Assembly (NCBI GenBank): GCA_002280485.1
Contig: NCED01000046.1
Coordinates: 1-44,073, forward strand
Origin: Caulobacterales bacterium 32-69-10
GTDB taxonomy: Bacteria > Pseudomonadota > Alphaproteobacteria > Caulobacterales > Caulobacteraceae
Direction: 5' to 3'
DNA length: 44,073 nt
Shown here piece by piece: positions 11,728 to 22,153 of the stretch. The translations under genes and the position numbers were made by a program. The notes under the pieces were generated by a model that saw nothing but the letters and a program-made list of their open reading frames with translations, searched no databases and was not told the origin of the DNA. The number at the start of each line of letters is the position of its first letter. Position 1 is the first letter of the stretch.

Positions 11728-12947
11728 TGTCCGCCGTTCAATGGATGCTGATCAACATCATCCCCTTCCTGCTCGTGCTGTCGCTGGTGGTGACGGTCCA
11801 TGAGCTCGGGCACTTCCTGGTGGCGCGCTGGCTTGGCGTGGCCGTTGACCGCTTCGCCATCAACTTCGGCCGGCCGATCCTGAAGTGGAACGACAAGTCG
11901 GGGGTGGAATGGCGGATCGGCTGGATCCCGCTCGGCGGCTATGTCCGCTTCACCGGCGACGCCGAGGCCTCGTCCAGCGTCCCGGACGCCGCCGCGCTCG
12001 AGACCATGCGCGCAGACATCGCCACCCGCGAGGGCCCCGGCGCCGAACAGCACTATTTCCATTTCAAGCCGGTGTGGGTGCGAGCCCTGGTCGTCGCCGC
12101 CGGTCCGGTGGCCAACTTCCTTCTCGCTATCGCGCTCTTCGCAGTCCTGCTGTCGGCCGTGGGTGAAACCGTTGTGCGCCCGAGGGTTGGTGAAGTCCTC
12201 CCCGGCACGGCGGCTGAAGCAGCGGGTTTCAAAACTGGCGACGTCGTGAAGGCCATCGACGGCCGGCGTATCAACGACTTTATGCAGTTGAAGCAGTACG
12301 TCGCCCTTCGCTCCGGCGAAGCGATTCGCTTCGAAGTGGAGCGCGGCTCGCAGACAGTCGATCTTATTGCGACGCCGGTCCGCCGCGTCGAAATCGACCG
12401 TTTCACTGGCGCTCCGACCCAGATGGGCGGTCTTGGGATCAAATCCTCCGACCGTCCGGGCGACATCTACCGCAAGCGCTACAGCCCGCCGGAGGCCCTG
12501 GTCGGGGGCGTCAGGCGCAGCTGGGATATCCTGGAGACCACCGTCTTCTATCTTGGCCGTCTGGTCAGGGGCCTCGAATCGGGCGACCAGCTCGGCGGGC
12601 CGCTGCGGATCGCCGCCACGTCGGGCGCGGCCGCCAAGGCCGGCGCCGACGGAGCGACGGACCTAGGCGGCAAGCTGCTCGGCGGGGGCGTCGCGCTCCT
12701 CAGCCTCGCGGCGGTCCTGTCCGTCGGAATCGGCTTCATGAACCTGCTGCCGGTGCCGGTCCTCGATGGGGGCCACCTGTTGTTCTACGCCTATGAGGCC
12801 ACCTTCCGCCGGCCGCTCGGGGCGCGGATCCAGGCGGCGGGGTACCGCGTAGGTCTTGCTTTGCTGCTGGGATTGATGTTGTTCGCCACCTGGAACGACC
12901 TGACCCAGCTGCAGGTCTTCAAAACCATTCGCGGGCTTTTCTCCTGA
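11724..12947 (+). CDS. rseP: RseP/MmpA-family site-2 intramembrane zinc protease
   Basis: Membrane-embedded metalloprotease cleaving single-pass membrane substrates. The 407-residue protein has HELGH at 26-30 (zinc His26/His30, catalytic Glu27) in the first membrane helix, a PDZ domain (about 145-230, [19 protein letters not shown]) and the third zinc ligand in LDGGH (Asp348) in a C-terminal helix. In Caulobacter the ortholog, MmpA, degrades the membrane-bound PodJ fragment; elsewhere RseP cleaves anti-sigma factors. Only one PDZ domain is evident, against two in E. coli RseP, as in many alphaproteobacteria. The start overlaps the dxr stop by 4 bases, and bamA follows 29 nt later. Confidence 0.95.
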   Translation: MMSAVQWMLINIIPFLLVLSLVVTVHELGHFLVARWLGVAVDRFAINFGRPILKWNDKSGVEWRIGWIPLGGYVRFTGDAEASSSVPDAAALETMRADIATREGPGAEQHYFHFKPVWVRALVVAAGPVANFLLAIALFAVLLSAVGETVVRPRVGEVLPGTAAEAAGFKTGDVVKAIDGRRINDFMQLKQYVALRSGEAIRFEVERGSQTVDLIATPVRRVEIDRFTGAPTQMGGLGIKSSDRPGDIYRKRYSPPEALVGGVRRSWDILETTVFYLGRLVRGLESGDQLGGPLRIAATSGAAAKAGADGATDLGGKLLGGGVALLSLAAVLSVGIGFMNLLPVPVLDGGHLLFYAYEATFRRPLGARIQAAGYRVGLALLLGLMLFATWNDLTQLQVFKTIRGLFS

Positions 12948-12976
12948 TCCCCGCCGCCTCCGCTCACGGTAGACGA

Positions 12977-15343
12977 ATGTCCAAACCCCGCGCCTGCCGC
13001 TCCGCGACGCTTGTATTCGGCATGGGCCTGATGGCCACGACCGCGCTGAGCTGGCCCATGGCGGCCTATGCCCAGGGCGCCCTGGCGCCCATCCCGCTGG
13101 ACACGCCGCCCCCGGCGACGGCGCCCTCGGTTACGCCGATCCAGATCGACCCCGACGCCGGGGCGCCGGCCGCGGCCCCCGCGCCGGTCCAAGCGGGTCA
13201 GTCCGGGGTGGTCCGCGATATCGTGGTGGTCGGCAACGAGCGGATCGAGCCGGCGACCGTGGCCTCCTACCTGCCCATCGCCCGCGGCGACACCATCGAC
13301 GCGGCCATCGTCGACACCGCCCTGAAGTCGCTGTTCCGCACCGAGCTGTTCGCCGACGTGAACATCCACGAGAAGCTGCGCGACGAAGTGACCATCCACC
13401 CGCGCTCGATCTTCACCCGCGCCCACGTCCAGGCCGACGTGCAGCGGATCGTCGAGCTCTACCGCCGCTCGGGCCGTATCTCCGCCTCGGTCAACGCCGA
13501 AATCGTCGAACTGCCGCAAAAGCGCGTCGACCTGATCTTCCGCATCGACGAAGGCCCTAAGACCGGCATCGACCGTGTCAACTTCCTCGGCAACAAGGCG
13601 TTCTCGGATAACAACCTGCGCGATCAGGTCGTGACCACCGACACGCGCTGGCACAAGTTCTTCACCAGCAACGACAATTACGACCCCGACCGCATCGAGT
13701 ACGACCGCGAACAGCTGCGCAAGTACTATACGAACCGTGGTTATTATGATTTCCGCGTGGTCTCCTCGATCGCCGAGCTGACCAACGACCAGAAGCGCTT
13801 CCTGATCACCTTCACGCTGGACGAGGGCGAGAAGTACCGCTTCGGCAAGCTCGACGTGACCACCGGCGACGTGCGCCGGCTGAACGGCGACGTGCTGCGC
13901 CAGTTGCTGCCGATCAAGGAAGGCCAGACCTACCAGGCCGACCGCATCGAGGCGGCGGTCGACGCCCTGACCTTCGCCGCCGGCTCGGCCGGCTTCGCCT
14001 TCGTGGACATCCGGCCGCGCTATACGGCCAACCGCGAGACCCATACCGTCGACGTCACCTTCGAGATCCGCGAAGGCCAGCGCGTCTACGTCGACCGCAT
14101 CGACATCGTCGGCAATACCCGCACCATCGACAAGGTGGTCCGCCGGGAGCTGCGTATCGCCGAAGGCGACGCCTACAACCGCGTGCTGGTCGACCGCTCG
14201 GTCACCGAGGTCAAGCGGCTGAACTTCTTCAAGACGGTGGAGATCAGCCAGATTCCCACCGGCCAGGCGGACCGCACCGCCCTGCGGGTGCAGGTCGAGG
14301 AGCAGCCTACCGGTGAGCTGTCGTTCGGCGCCGGGTACTCGTCGGTGGACAAGCTGCTGCTCGATGTGGGCGTCAGCGAGCACAACTTCCGCGGCCGCGG
14401 CCAAGACGTGCGCCTGCGCGCCTCGGTCGGCTCCCTGCGCCAGCAGCTCGACGCCTCGTTCACCGAGCCCCGCTTCCTGGGCCGGGACCTGCGCGGCGGC
14501 ATCAACGCCTATTCCTATCGGTTCAACTTCGCCAACCAGGCCGGGTTCACCACCAAGTCCGTCGGCGCCGGCCTGACGCTGGGCTTCCCGATCAGCACCT
14601 CGACCTATTTCCAGCCGCGTTATTCGATCCACGACGACAACGTCATCGTGGACGAGGCGTCGTGCGATCCCGCCCTTCAGTTGATCTCGGCCACCATCTG
14701 CGGCCAGCGCGGCCACATGCTCTACTCGACCGTCGGCTACACCCTGACCATCGACAAGCGGAACGACCCGATCCGGCCGACCGGCGGCTACTTCGCCAAC
14801 TTCGGCCAGGATCTCGCCGGGGCCGGCGGCGACGTGCAGTACCTGCGCACCGACTTCACCGGCTCGTGGTACTATGCCATCACCTCGGGGATCATCTTCC
14901 AGGCGAACGGCTCGGCCGGCTATATCATGGGCTGGGGCGGCGACGACGTCCGCATCAACGACCGCTACTTCAAGGGCGGCCAGACCTTCCGCGGCTTCGA
15001 GAACGCCGGCATGGGCCCGCGCGACACCAATTTCCAGGAAGCTTTGGGCGGCAGGGCCTTCGCCATCGGCTCGTTCGAGATCAACTTCCCGAACCTGCTG
15101 CCGGCGCAGTACGGCATCAAGACCGCGCTGTTCACCGAATTCGGCACGCTGGGCCTTCTCGACAAGTCGCAGAAAGTTTCGCCTACGGTGAGAGACAACT
15201 TGGGTCTGCGGGCTTCAGCGGGCATCAGCGTGTTCTGGAACGCGCCGGTCGGCCCGATCCGCCTCGATTTCAGCAAGATCCTCCGCAAGGAAGCTTACGA
15301 CCGTACCGAAGGCTTCCGCTTCTCCACCTCCACCCAATTCTAA
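12977..15343 (+). CDS. bamA: outer-membrane protein assembly factor BamA
   Basis: Core of the BAM complex, which inserts beta-barrel proteins into the outer membrane. The 788-residue protein has a signal peptide (about 1-33, ending AYAQG), a Pro/Ala-rich linker, five POTRA repeats (about 75-420, first VVRDIVVVGNERIEPATV) and a 16-strand barrel. The conserved barrel motif appears as YFKGGQTFRGFENAGMGP, and the C-terminal strand ends in Phe (STQF), the usual barrel signal. ATG 12977 lies 29 nt after rseP. With ompH and the lpx genes it forms the classic rseP-bamA-skp-lpxD-fabZ-lpxA cluster. Confidence 0.97.
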   Translation: MSKPRACRSATLVFGMGLMATTALSWPMAAYAQGALAPIPLDTPPPATAPSVTPIQIDPDAGAPAAAPAPVQAGQSGVVRDIVVVGNERIEPATVASYLPIARGDTIDAAIVDTALKSLFRTELFADVNIHEKLRDEVTIHPRSIFTRAHVQADVQRIVELYRRSGRISASVNAEIVELPQKRVDLIFRIDEGPKTGIDRVNFLGNKAFSDNNLRDQVVTTDTRWHKFFTSNDNYDPDRIEYDREQLRKYYTNRGYYDFRVVSSIAELTNDQKRFLITFTLDEGEKYRFGKLDVTTGDVRRLNGDVLRQLLPIKEGQTYQADRIEAAVDALTFAAGSAGFAFVDIRPRYTANRETHTVDVTFEIREGQRVYVDRIDIVGNTRTIDKVVRRELRIAEGDAYNRVLVDRSVTEVKRLNFFKTVEISQIPTGQADRTALRVQVEEQPTGELSFGAGYSSVDKLLLDVGVSEHNFRGRGQDVRLRASVGSLRQQLDASFTEPRFLGRDLRGGINAYSYRFNFANQAGFTTKSVGAGLTLGFPISTSTYFQPRYSIHDDNVIVDEASCDPALQLISATICGQRGHMLYSTVGYTLTIDKRNDPIRPTGGYFANFGQDLAGAGGDVQYLRTDFTGSWYYAITSGIIFQANGSAGYIMGWGGDDVRINDRYFKGGQTFRGFENAGMGPRDTNFQEALGGRAFAIGSFEINFPNLLPAQYGIKTALFTEFGTLGLLDKSQKVSPTVRDNLGLRASAGISVFWNAPVGPIRLDFSKILRKEAYDRTEGFRFSTSTQF

Positions 15344-15365
15344 GTCCACAGGACTCGCAGGCCTC

Positions 15366-16037
15366 ATGAACGCCATCCGCATTCTTTCCGCCACGGCCGC
15401 TTTCGCCGTGATCGCCGCCGCCGCCAGCACCGCCGCGGCCGCCGCCGCCGCCGCCGCCGCTGCTCCGCCCACGGGCGCCGGTTCGGTCTCCGCCACCCCG
15501 CCCCCCGGCGCGCCGATCCCCGGCATGTGCGTCTTCTCGCTCGACCGCACCGTCGCCCAGTCCACCGTGGGCAAGGCCTTCGTGGCCCGGATGCAGCAGC
15601 TGCAGGCCCAGGCCGAAGCCGAGCTGACCCCTGAGCGCACCGCGCTGCAGACCGACGCCAACACCCTGCAGGGCCAGCGCGCCAGCCTCGCCCCCGAGGC
15701 GTTCCAGCAGCGCGCCGAAGCGCTCAACGCGCGCATCCAGGCCTATGGCCAGAAGGAGCAGCTGCGCTCGCAGGAGCTTGAGGCCACCCAGCAGAAGAAC
15801 CTTCAGCGCATCGCCGCCGAGGTGAACCCCCTGCTGGTCGGCGTCTACAGCACCCGCCGCTGCGCGGTAGTTTTCAACGCCGAGGCCCTGATCAACGTCA
15901 ATCCGGCGATGGATATCTCCGATGACGTGGTCACCGCCCTGAACGGCAAGATGACCACCATCAGCTTCGACCGCGAGCGTCTCGACCAGCAGGCCGCCGC
16001 CGCCGGCGCGCCGGCCGCCGCCGCGCCGCGCCGCTAA
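15366..16037 (+). CDS. ompH: OmpH/Skp-family periplasmic chaperone
   Basis: Likely holdase for unfolded outer-membrane proteins on the way to BamA. The 223-residue protein has a signal peptide followed by a run of about eleven alanines encoded by a GCC-repeat tract (about 15430-15465), which could vary in length by slippage. The coiled-coil arms (about 75-155, MQQLQAQAEAELTPER and QKNLQRIAAEV) match Skp topology. Two cysteines flank them (PGMCVFSLDR and RRCAVVF), so a disulfide is possible. The C-terminus is Ala-rich. It lies directly after bamA and before lpxD. Confidence 0.88.
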   Translation: MNAIRILSATAAFAVIAAAASTAAAAAAAAAAAPPTGAGSVSATPPPGAPIPGMCVFSLDRTVAQSTVGKAFVARMQQLQAQAEAELTPERTALQTDANTLQGQRASLAPEAFQQRAEALNARIQAYGQKEQLRSQELEATQQKNLQRIAAEVNPLLVGVYSTRRCAVVFNAEALINVNPAMDISDDVVTALNGKMTTISFDRERLDQQAAAAGAPAAAAPRR

Positions 16038-16039
16038 AA

Positions 16040-16069
16040 CCTGAGGGGGCGGCTCGCCGCCCCTTCAGG
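16040..16069 (+). terminator. hairpin between ompH and lpxD
   Basis: CCTGAGGGGGCGG (16040-16052) and CCGCCCCTTCAGG (16057-16069) pair over 13 positions with a single G-U wobble and a CTCG loop. It starts 2 nt after the ompH stop. No T-tract follows, so it is more likely an mRNA-processing or attenuating stem than a full terminator, since lpxD begins 13 nt later. Confidence 0.5.
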
Positions 16070-16082
16070 GCTAGGTGTGGCC

Positions 16083-17117
16083 ATGCCGGATCCGCGATTC
16101 TACGAGGCGTTGGGCCCGGCGACCCTGGCCGAGCTGGCGAGTCTGGCCGGGGCGGTCCTCGCTGACCCGGCCAACGGCGGTCGCATCGTGGACGGCGTGG
16201 CGCCGCTCGACTTTGCGCAGTCCCGTCACCTCGCCTATCTCGCCGACAAGCGCTACGCCGCGTCCCTGGAGGGCACGGGGGCGGGGGCCTGCTTCGTTCG
16301 CAAGGGGGACGCCGGCCGCGTCCCGTCGGGCTGCGCGGCCCTGATCGCGGCTGACCCGCAGGCGGCCTATGCGGCGGCGGCGGACCGCCTGTACCGTCCC
16401 CGCCGCCATCCGGCCGCCAGCCCCTCCGTCCACCCCGAGGCCGACCTCGAGGCCGGGGTGCTCGTCGGTCCAGGCGCGGTGATCGGCCCCGGCGCGCGAA
16501 TCGGCGCCGATACCGTGATCGCGGCGGGAGCGGTGATCGGCCCCGGCGTGGCCATCGGCCGGCTGTGCCGCATCGGCGCAGGCGCTGTGGTCGGCTTCGC
16601 CCTGATCGGCGACCGGGTGAGCATTCTGGCGGGGGCCGTGATCGGCGAACCCGGCTTCGGGGTCGCCGGCCTCGGCGGGGACATCCGTGACGTGCCCCAG
16701 CTCGGCCGGGTGGTGCTGCAGGACAATGTCACCGTCGGCGCCTGCACCTGTATCGATCGCGGCGCGTGGGACGACACCGTGGTGGGCGAGAACACCAAGA
16801 TCGACAACCTTGTGCAGATCGCCCACAACGTTCGAATCGGCCGAAATTGCGTACTGGCCGCTTACACCGGTATTTCCGGCAGCGTGACCATAGGCGACGG
16901 CGCCATGTTCGGGGGTCGAGCCGGGGTGGCCGACCATCTGCGGATCGGCGCCGGCGCCAGGATCGGCGCCGCTGCTGCGGTAATGCGGGACGTTCCCGCG
17001 GGGGAGACCTGGACCGGCGGTCCGGCCCGGCCGTTGCGCAGTTGGTTGCGCGAGACGGCGTGGCTGGCGCGCGCGGCCCAGAGAGGCGGGCTTAAGGGGA
17101 CCGAAGGCGATGAGTGA
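16083..17117 (+). CDS. lpxD: UDP-3-O-(3-hydroxyacyl)glucosamine N-acyltransferase
   Basis: Third step of lipid A synthesis: transfers a hydroxyacyl chain from acyl carrier protein to the 2-amino group of UDP-3-O-acylglucosamine. With ATG 16083 it is 344 residues; an in-frame GTG at 16077 is the alternative. It has the N-terminal uridine-binding domain (about 1-105), a left-handed beta-helix of hexapeptide repeats (about 110-290; GPGAVIGPGARIGADTVI), catalytic His248 in VQIAHNVRIG, and a C-terminal helix. The stop overlaps the fabZ start by 8 bases. Confidence 0.96.
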   Translation: MPDPRFYEALGPATLAELASLAGAVLADPANGGRIVDGVAPLDFAQSRHLAYLADKRYAASLEGTGAGACFVRKGDAGRVPSGCAALIAADPQAAYAAAADRLYRPRRHPAASPSVHPEADLEAGVLVGPGAVIGPGARIGADTVIAAGAVIGPGVAIGRLCRIGAGAVVGFALIGDRVSILAGAVIGEPGFGVAGLGGDIRDVPQLGRVVLQDNVTVGACTCIDRGAWDDTVVGENTKIDNLVQIAHNVRIGRNCVLAAYTGISGSVTIGDGAMFGGRAGVADHLRIGAGARIGAAAAVMRDVPAGETWTGGPARPLRSWLRETAWLARAAQRGGLKGTEGDE

Positions 17118-17595
17118 CGAGACCGCGGCCCCAGAGGCGGGAGTATCGGCAGGGATATCCATCGATATCGCCGAGATTCTGCGTCGGATTCCGCACCGGT
17201 ATCCGTTCCTGCTGGTCGACCGCGCCGAGAGCTATGTGCCGCACAAGTCGATTGTCGGCATCAAGTGCGTGACCATGAACGAGCCATTCTTCCAGGGGCA
17301 CTTCCCTGAGAACCCTGTCATGCCCGGCGTGCTGATCATCGAGGCCATCGCCCAGACCGGGGCGGTGCTGATGTCCAAGACCCTCGACGCCGACGTCGAG
17401 GGCAAGACCATCTTCTTCATGTCGATGGACGACGTGCGGTTCCGCTCGCCGGTGCGGCCGGGCGACGTGCTGCGCATGCCCGTCGAGGTTCTGCGCGCCC
17501 GCTCCGACGTCTACAAGTTCCGCGGCCAGGCCTTCGTCGGCGACAAGCTGGCCGCCCAGGTGGAGTTTGCGGCCATGGTGGTCGAGAACCGCTGA
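17110..17595 (+). CDS. fabZ: 3-hydroxyacyl-[ACP] dehydratase
   Basis: Dehydrates 3-hydroxyacyl-ACP in fatty acid elongation and so competes with LpxA and LpxD for the same substrate pool. The 161-residue hot-dog fold protein is complete: [13 protein letters not shown] (from residue 26), and the active-site pair His64 in [13 protein letters not shown] and Glu78 in [12 protein letters not shown]. It starts 8 bases inside lpxD, and its TGA shares a base with the lpxA ATG (TGATG, 17593-17597), so translation is probably coupled. Confidence 0.97.
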   Translation: MSDETAAPEAGVSAGISIDIAEILRRIPHRYPFLLVDRAESYVPHKSIVGIKCVTMNEPFFQGHFPENPVMPGVLIIEAIAQTGAVLMSKTLDADVEGKTIFFMSMDDVRFRSPVRPGDVLRMPVEVLRARSDVYKFRGQAFVGDKLAAQVEFAAMVVENR

Positions 17596-18383
17596 TGGCG
17601 CTTGTTGACCCGACCGCCCAGGTCGCCCCCGGCGCCCTGCTGGGCGAAGGCGTGGAGATCGGCGCTTTCTGCATCGTCGGTCCCCGCGTGGTGCTCGGCG
17701 ACCGGGTCCGCCTGGTCAGCCACGTGGTGGTCGAGGGCGTGACCGAGGTGGGCTCCGACACCGTCGTCCATCCCTTCGCCGTCCTCGGCGGGGCGCCCCA
17801 GCATCTGGCCCACCGGGGCGAGGCGACCTCCCTGATCATCGGCGCCCGCAACGCCATCCGCGAGCACGTCACCATGCACACCGGAACGGTGATGGGCGGC
17901 GGGGTAACCCGGGTCGGCTCGGACGGCCTGTTCATGGTCGCCAGCCACGTGGCGCACGACTGCGTCGTCGGCGACCATGTGGTCTTCGCCAACAACGCCA
18001 CCCTGGGCGGCCACGTCCAGCTTGGCGACTACGTTTTCATGGGCGGGCTGTCGGCGGTGCACCAGCACAGCCGGGTCGGCCGCTACGCCTTCATCGGCGG
18101 CCTGGCGGCGGTGACCCGCGACGTGATCCCGTTCGGCTCGGTGCGCGGCAACCCGGCGGGCCTGGAGGGCCTGAACCTGGTGGGCCTCAAGCGCCGCGGC
18201 TTCTCCCGGGAGGCCATCAACGACCTGCGCTCGGCCTATCGCCTGCTGTTCGCACCGGAGGGCACCTTCCAGGAGCGGCTGGAGGACGTGGCCCGGGTGT
18301 TCGAGGCCTCTCCCGAGGTCAGCGAGATCGTCGACTTCATCCGCGCCGACGCCAGTCGGCCCCTGTGCCTGCCGACGGCCTGA
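17595..18383 (+). CDS. lpxA: UDP-N-acetylglucosamine O-acyltransferase
   Basis: First step of lipid A synthesis: adds a hydroxyacyl chain to the 3-OH of UDP-GlcNAc. The 262-residue protein has an N-terminal beta-helix of hexapeptide repeats (about 1-180), catalytic His121 in ASHVAHDC and a C-terminal helical domain ([19 protein letters not shown]). Its start and stop each touch the neighbouring gene by a TGATG overlap, giving tight coupling of fabZ-lpxA-lpxI. The UDP-GlcNAc substrate depends on glmS and glmM, present at the right of this window. Confidence 0.97.
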   Translation: MALVDPTAQVAPGALLGEGVEIGAFCIVGPRVVLGDRVRLVSHVVVEGVTEVGSDTVVHPFAVLGGAPQHLAHRGEATSLIIGARNAIREHVTMHTGTVMGGGVTRVGSDGLFMVASHVAHDCVVGDHVVFANNATLGGHVQLGDYVFMGGLSAVHQHSRVGRYAFIGGLAAVTRDVIPFGSVRGNPAGLEGLNLVGLKRRGFSREAINDLRSAYRLLFAPEGTFQERLEDVARVFEASPEVSEIVDFIRADASRPLCLPTA

Positions 18384-19225
18384 TGCGACAGCCCGGCCGC
18401 AAGCTGGGTCTCATCGCGGGCGGCGGGGCTCTGCCGATCACGCTCGCCCGCCGCTGCCAGGCGGCCGGACGGCCGTTCTTCGTAGTCCGGCTGCGCGGCT
18501 TCGCCGACCCGGCCCTGTCCGAGTTCGATGGCGACGAGGCGGGGGTGGTCGAACTCGGCCGGGTGTTCGACCTTCTGCGCCGGTCCAATTGCGAGGCGGT
18601 CTGCCTGGCCGGCCGGGTCGACCGCCCCGACTTCTCGGCCCTGAAGCCCGACCTGCGCGGCCTCAAGGCCATGCCCGGACTGATCGCGGCCGCCCGCCAC
18701 GGCGACGACGCCCTGCTGCGCTACCTTGTCGGCGAGTTCGAGAAGGAGGGCTTCTCCGTGGAGGGTGCGCACGAGGTCGACGCCGGCCTGACCCTGCCGC
18801 CAGGGGCCCTGGGCGCCCGTGCTCCGGGTCCGGAGCATCTGGCCGACGTGGCCACGGCGCTTGAGGCGGCCCGCGCCATCGGCCGCCTCGACATCGGCCA
18901 GGCGGCGGTCGTCGCGGACGGCCTGGTGCTGGCGGTGGAGGCCCAGGAGGGGACCGAGGCCATGCTGCGCCGCTGCGCCGATCTGCCCGCCGCCCTGCGC
19001 GGGACGACGGCCGCCCGCAAGGGCGTGGTCGCCAAGGCCCCAAAGCCGATCCAGGAGCGGCGGGTCGACCTGCCCGTCATTGGTCCGGACACGGTGGAGC
19101 GGGCCGCCGCCGCGGGCCTGGCCGGGGTCGCCGGAGAGGCGGGGGGCGTGCTGGTGATCGACCGCGCCGCCACCATCGCGGCGGCCGACCGGCTGGGCCT
19201 GTTCGTGGTCGGCGTGGCGCCGTGA
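18383..19225 (+). CDS. lpxI: UDP-2,3-diacylglucosamine pyrophosphatase, LpxI type
   Basis: Hydrolyses UDP-2,3-diacylglucosamine to lipid X and UMP, replacing the unrelated LpxH of enterobacteria; LpxI was first characterised in Caulobacter. The 280-residue protein starts KLGLIAGGGALPITLA after a short basic leader and ends with the DUF1009-type C-terminal domain (APKPIQERRVDLPVIGPDTV, then VIDRAATIAAADRLGLFVVG). ATG 18383 overlaps the lpxA stop; an upstream in-frame GTG at 18365 lies inside lpxA and is rejected. The stop overlaps the lpxB GTG start by 4 bases. Confidence 0.95.
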   Translation: MRQPGRKLGLIAGGGALPITLARRCQAAGRPFFVVRLRGFADPALSEFDGDEAGVVELGRVFDLLRRSNCEAVCLAGRVDRPDFSALKPDLRGLKAMPGLIAAARHGDDALLRYLVGEFEKEGFSVEGAHEVDAGLTLPPGALGARAPGPEHLADVATALEAARAIGRLDIGQAAVVADGLVLAVEAQEGTEAMLRRCADLPAALRGTTAARKGVVAKAPKPIQERRVDLPVIGPDTVERAAAAGLAGVAGEAGGVLVIDRAATIAAADRLGLFVVGVAP

Positions 19226-20373
19226 CGCTCAAGGTCATGCTGGTGGCCGCCGAGGCTTCCGGCGACAGCCTGGGCGCGGGGCTGGCCCGGGCGCTGAAGC
19301 AGCGCCTGGGGGACCAGGTCTGTTTCGTCGGGGTCGGCGGGGCGAAGATGGCCGCCGAGGGGGTGCAGAGCCCCTTCGACATCGCCGAACTGTCGATCCT
19401 GGGCCTGTTCGAAGGGCTCATGGCCTGGGGCCGCGTGCGCCGCCGGGCCCGGGAGACGGCCACCCTGGCGGCGCGCGAGCAGCCGGACGTGGCGGTTCTG
19501 ATCGATTCCTGGGGCTTTACCCTGCGCGTCGCCCACCGGCTGCGCGCCCAGGACCCCGGCCTGCCGCTGGTCAAGTACGTCGGGCCCCAGGTCTGGGCCT
19601 CGCGCCCCGGGCGGGCCAGGACCCTGGCCCAGGCCGTCGACCTCCTGCTCACCCTGCACGCCTTCGACGCGCCCCTGTTCGAGGCGGCAGGGCTGAAGAC
19701 CGTCTTCGTCGGCAATCCGGCGCTGAACCGCGACGTCTCCGGCGCCGACCCGGGCCGGTTTCGCGCTCACAGTGGCGTGTCGGCGGACGCGCCGATCCTG
19801 CTGCTGGCGCCGGGCAGCCGGCCGTCGGAGATCGCCCGCGTCCTGCCGCCGTTCGGCGAGGCGGCGCAGTTGCTGGCTGCCGAGCGGCCCGGCCTGACGG
19901 TGGTGATTCCGGTGGCCGGGGTGGTCGCCGGCCTGGTGAAGGACCAGGTCGCCGGCTGGCGCATTCAGCCCATCCTGGTCGAGGACGAGGGCCTGAAGCT
20001 GGACGCCATGGCCGCCGCCACCGTCGCCCTGGCCTGTTCGGGCACGGTGACGACCGAACTGGCCCTGGCCGGCTGTCCGATGGTGGTGGGCTACCGGATC
20101 GGGCCCCTGACCTATGCGATCCTGAAGCGCATCGTGCGCACGAAATGGATCACCCTCTTCAACGTCGCGGCGGGATGCGCCATCGCCCCTGAACTGATCC
20201 AGGACGCCTGCACCGGCCCGAACCTGGCCCGGGAAGCGCGGCTGCGGCTCGACGACCCTGCCTTGCGCGCATCGCAGATCGCAGCCCAGTTCGAAGCGCT
20301 CGACAAGATGGGGAGGGGAGGTGGCGATCCCGCCGCCAAGGCTGCCGAGGCTGTGCTGGGGCTGGTGGCTTAA
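19222..20373 (+). CDS. lpxB: lipid-A-disaccharide synthase
   Basis: Glycosyltransferase (GT19) joining lipid X and UDP-2,3-diacylglucosamine into the lipid A disaccharide; a peripheral inner-membrane enzyme. The 383-residue protein has an N-terminal VAAEASGDSLGAGL, then VGVGGAKMAAEG, the conserved YVGPQVWASRPGR, FVGNPALNRD, LLLAPGSRPSEIARVLP and the C-terminal ACSGTVTTELALAGCPMVVGYR. The start is GTG 19222, four bases inside lpxI. It is the last gene of the + strand envelope series; the next genes are on the other strand. Confidence 0.97.
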   Translation: MTLKVMLVAAEASGDSLGAGLARALKQRLGDQVCFVGVGGAKMAAEGVQSPFDIAELSILGLFEGLMAWGRVRRRARETATLAAREQPDVAVLIDSWGFTLRVAHRLRAQDPGLPLVKYVGPQVWASRPGRARTLAQAVDLLLTLHAFDAPLFEAAGLKTVFVGNPALNRDVSGADPGRFRAHSGVSADAPILLLAPGSRPSEIARVLPPFGEAAQLLAAERPGLTVVIPVAGVVAGLVKDQVAGWRIQPILVEDEGLKLDAMAAATVALACSGTVTTELALAGCPMVVGYRIGPLTYAILKRIVRTKWITLFNVAAGCAIAPELIQDACTGPNLAREARLRLDDPALRASQIAAQFEALDKMGRGGGDPAAKAAEAVLGLVA

Positions 20374-20380
20374 TCTGCGC

Positions 20381-20698
20381 TTACGCGACCGCCCGTCTTT
20401 CTCGTAGCGCCAGGAACAGCGGAAGACCGAAGGACACGCCGACGGTCAGCAGCCCGACCACGGCGACCCAACTGTGCCGCACGGGCGCGCGCCGGTTCTC
20501 CACGGCGATGAACGCCAGCACCACGACCGCCGAGACGATGACGTCCCAGCCGAAGAAGCCGCCGATGCGGGTGGAGAACAGTTCGGTGAAGAAGAGGCCG
20601 AGGTCCAGGCCGTGCTCGCGCGCCCAAGGCAGGAAGCGCGACAGGGGCAGGATGGCGCCGGGTACGCATAGGGCGGCGTAGATCCAGACGGGCCGCAT
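20381..20698 (-). CDS. DUF2834-like small membrane protein
   Basis: A 105-residue protein with three predicted membrane segments (about 5-22, 52-70 and 80-98). The pattern, an N-terminal helix, then LPWAREHGLDLGLFFTELFS, FFGWDVIVSAVVVLAF, and a final helix ending in LFLALRER, fits the uncharacterised DUF2834 family. Function unknown. It lies downstream of gltA on the same strand beyond a terminator-like hairpin, and its stop is 7 nt from the convergent lpxB stop. Confidence 0.75.
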   Translation of the reverse strand: MRPVWIYAALCVPGAILPLSRFLPWAREHGLDLGLFFTELFSTRIGGFFGWDVIVSAVVVLAFIAVENRRAPVRHSWVAVVGLLTVGVSFGLPLFLALRERRAVA

Positions 20699-20710
20699 CC
20701 GGGCTCCCGG

Positions 20711-20745
20711 TAAGAGAAGGGGCCGCGCCTTTCAGCTGCGGCCCC
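20711..20745 (-). terminator. Rho-independent terminator of gltA
   Basis: Read on the - strand, GGGGCCGC (20745-20738) and GCGGCCCC (20726-20719) form an 8-bp stem with an 11-nt loop, followed by TTCTCTTA. It begins 11 nt after the gltA stop and lies before the DUF2834 gene, which therefore probably depends on read-through or its own promoter. Confidence 0.65.
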
Positions 20746-20756
20746 TGGTTTCAGTC

Positions 20757-22058
<1,302 letters not shown>

Positions 22059-22153
22059 GCCTCACCCTTCTTGGGTTTAAGGGCCGCGGGATCAGGCCTG
22101 CGACCGAGTGTACTGGGGCGGCCCAAACCGAGGGCCATGGGCCTTATAGCGGG

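Noticed and set aside
15430..15465. GCC-repeat tract in ompH as a phase-variable switch
   Set aside because: Units are trinucleotides within the signal-peptide/linker region, so slippage would change only the alanine count and not the frame.
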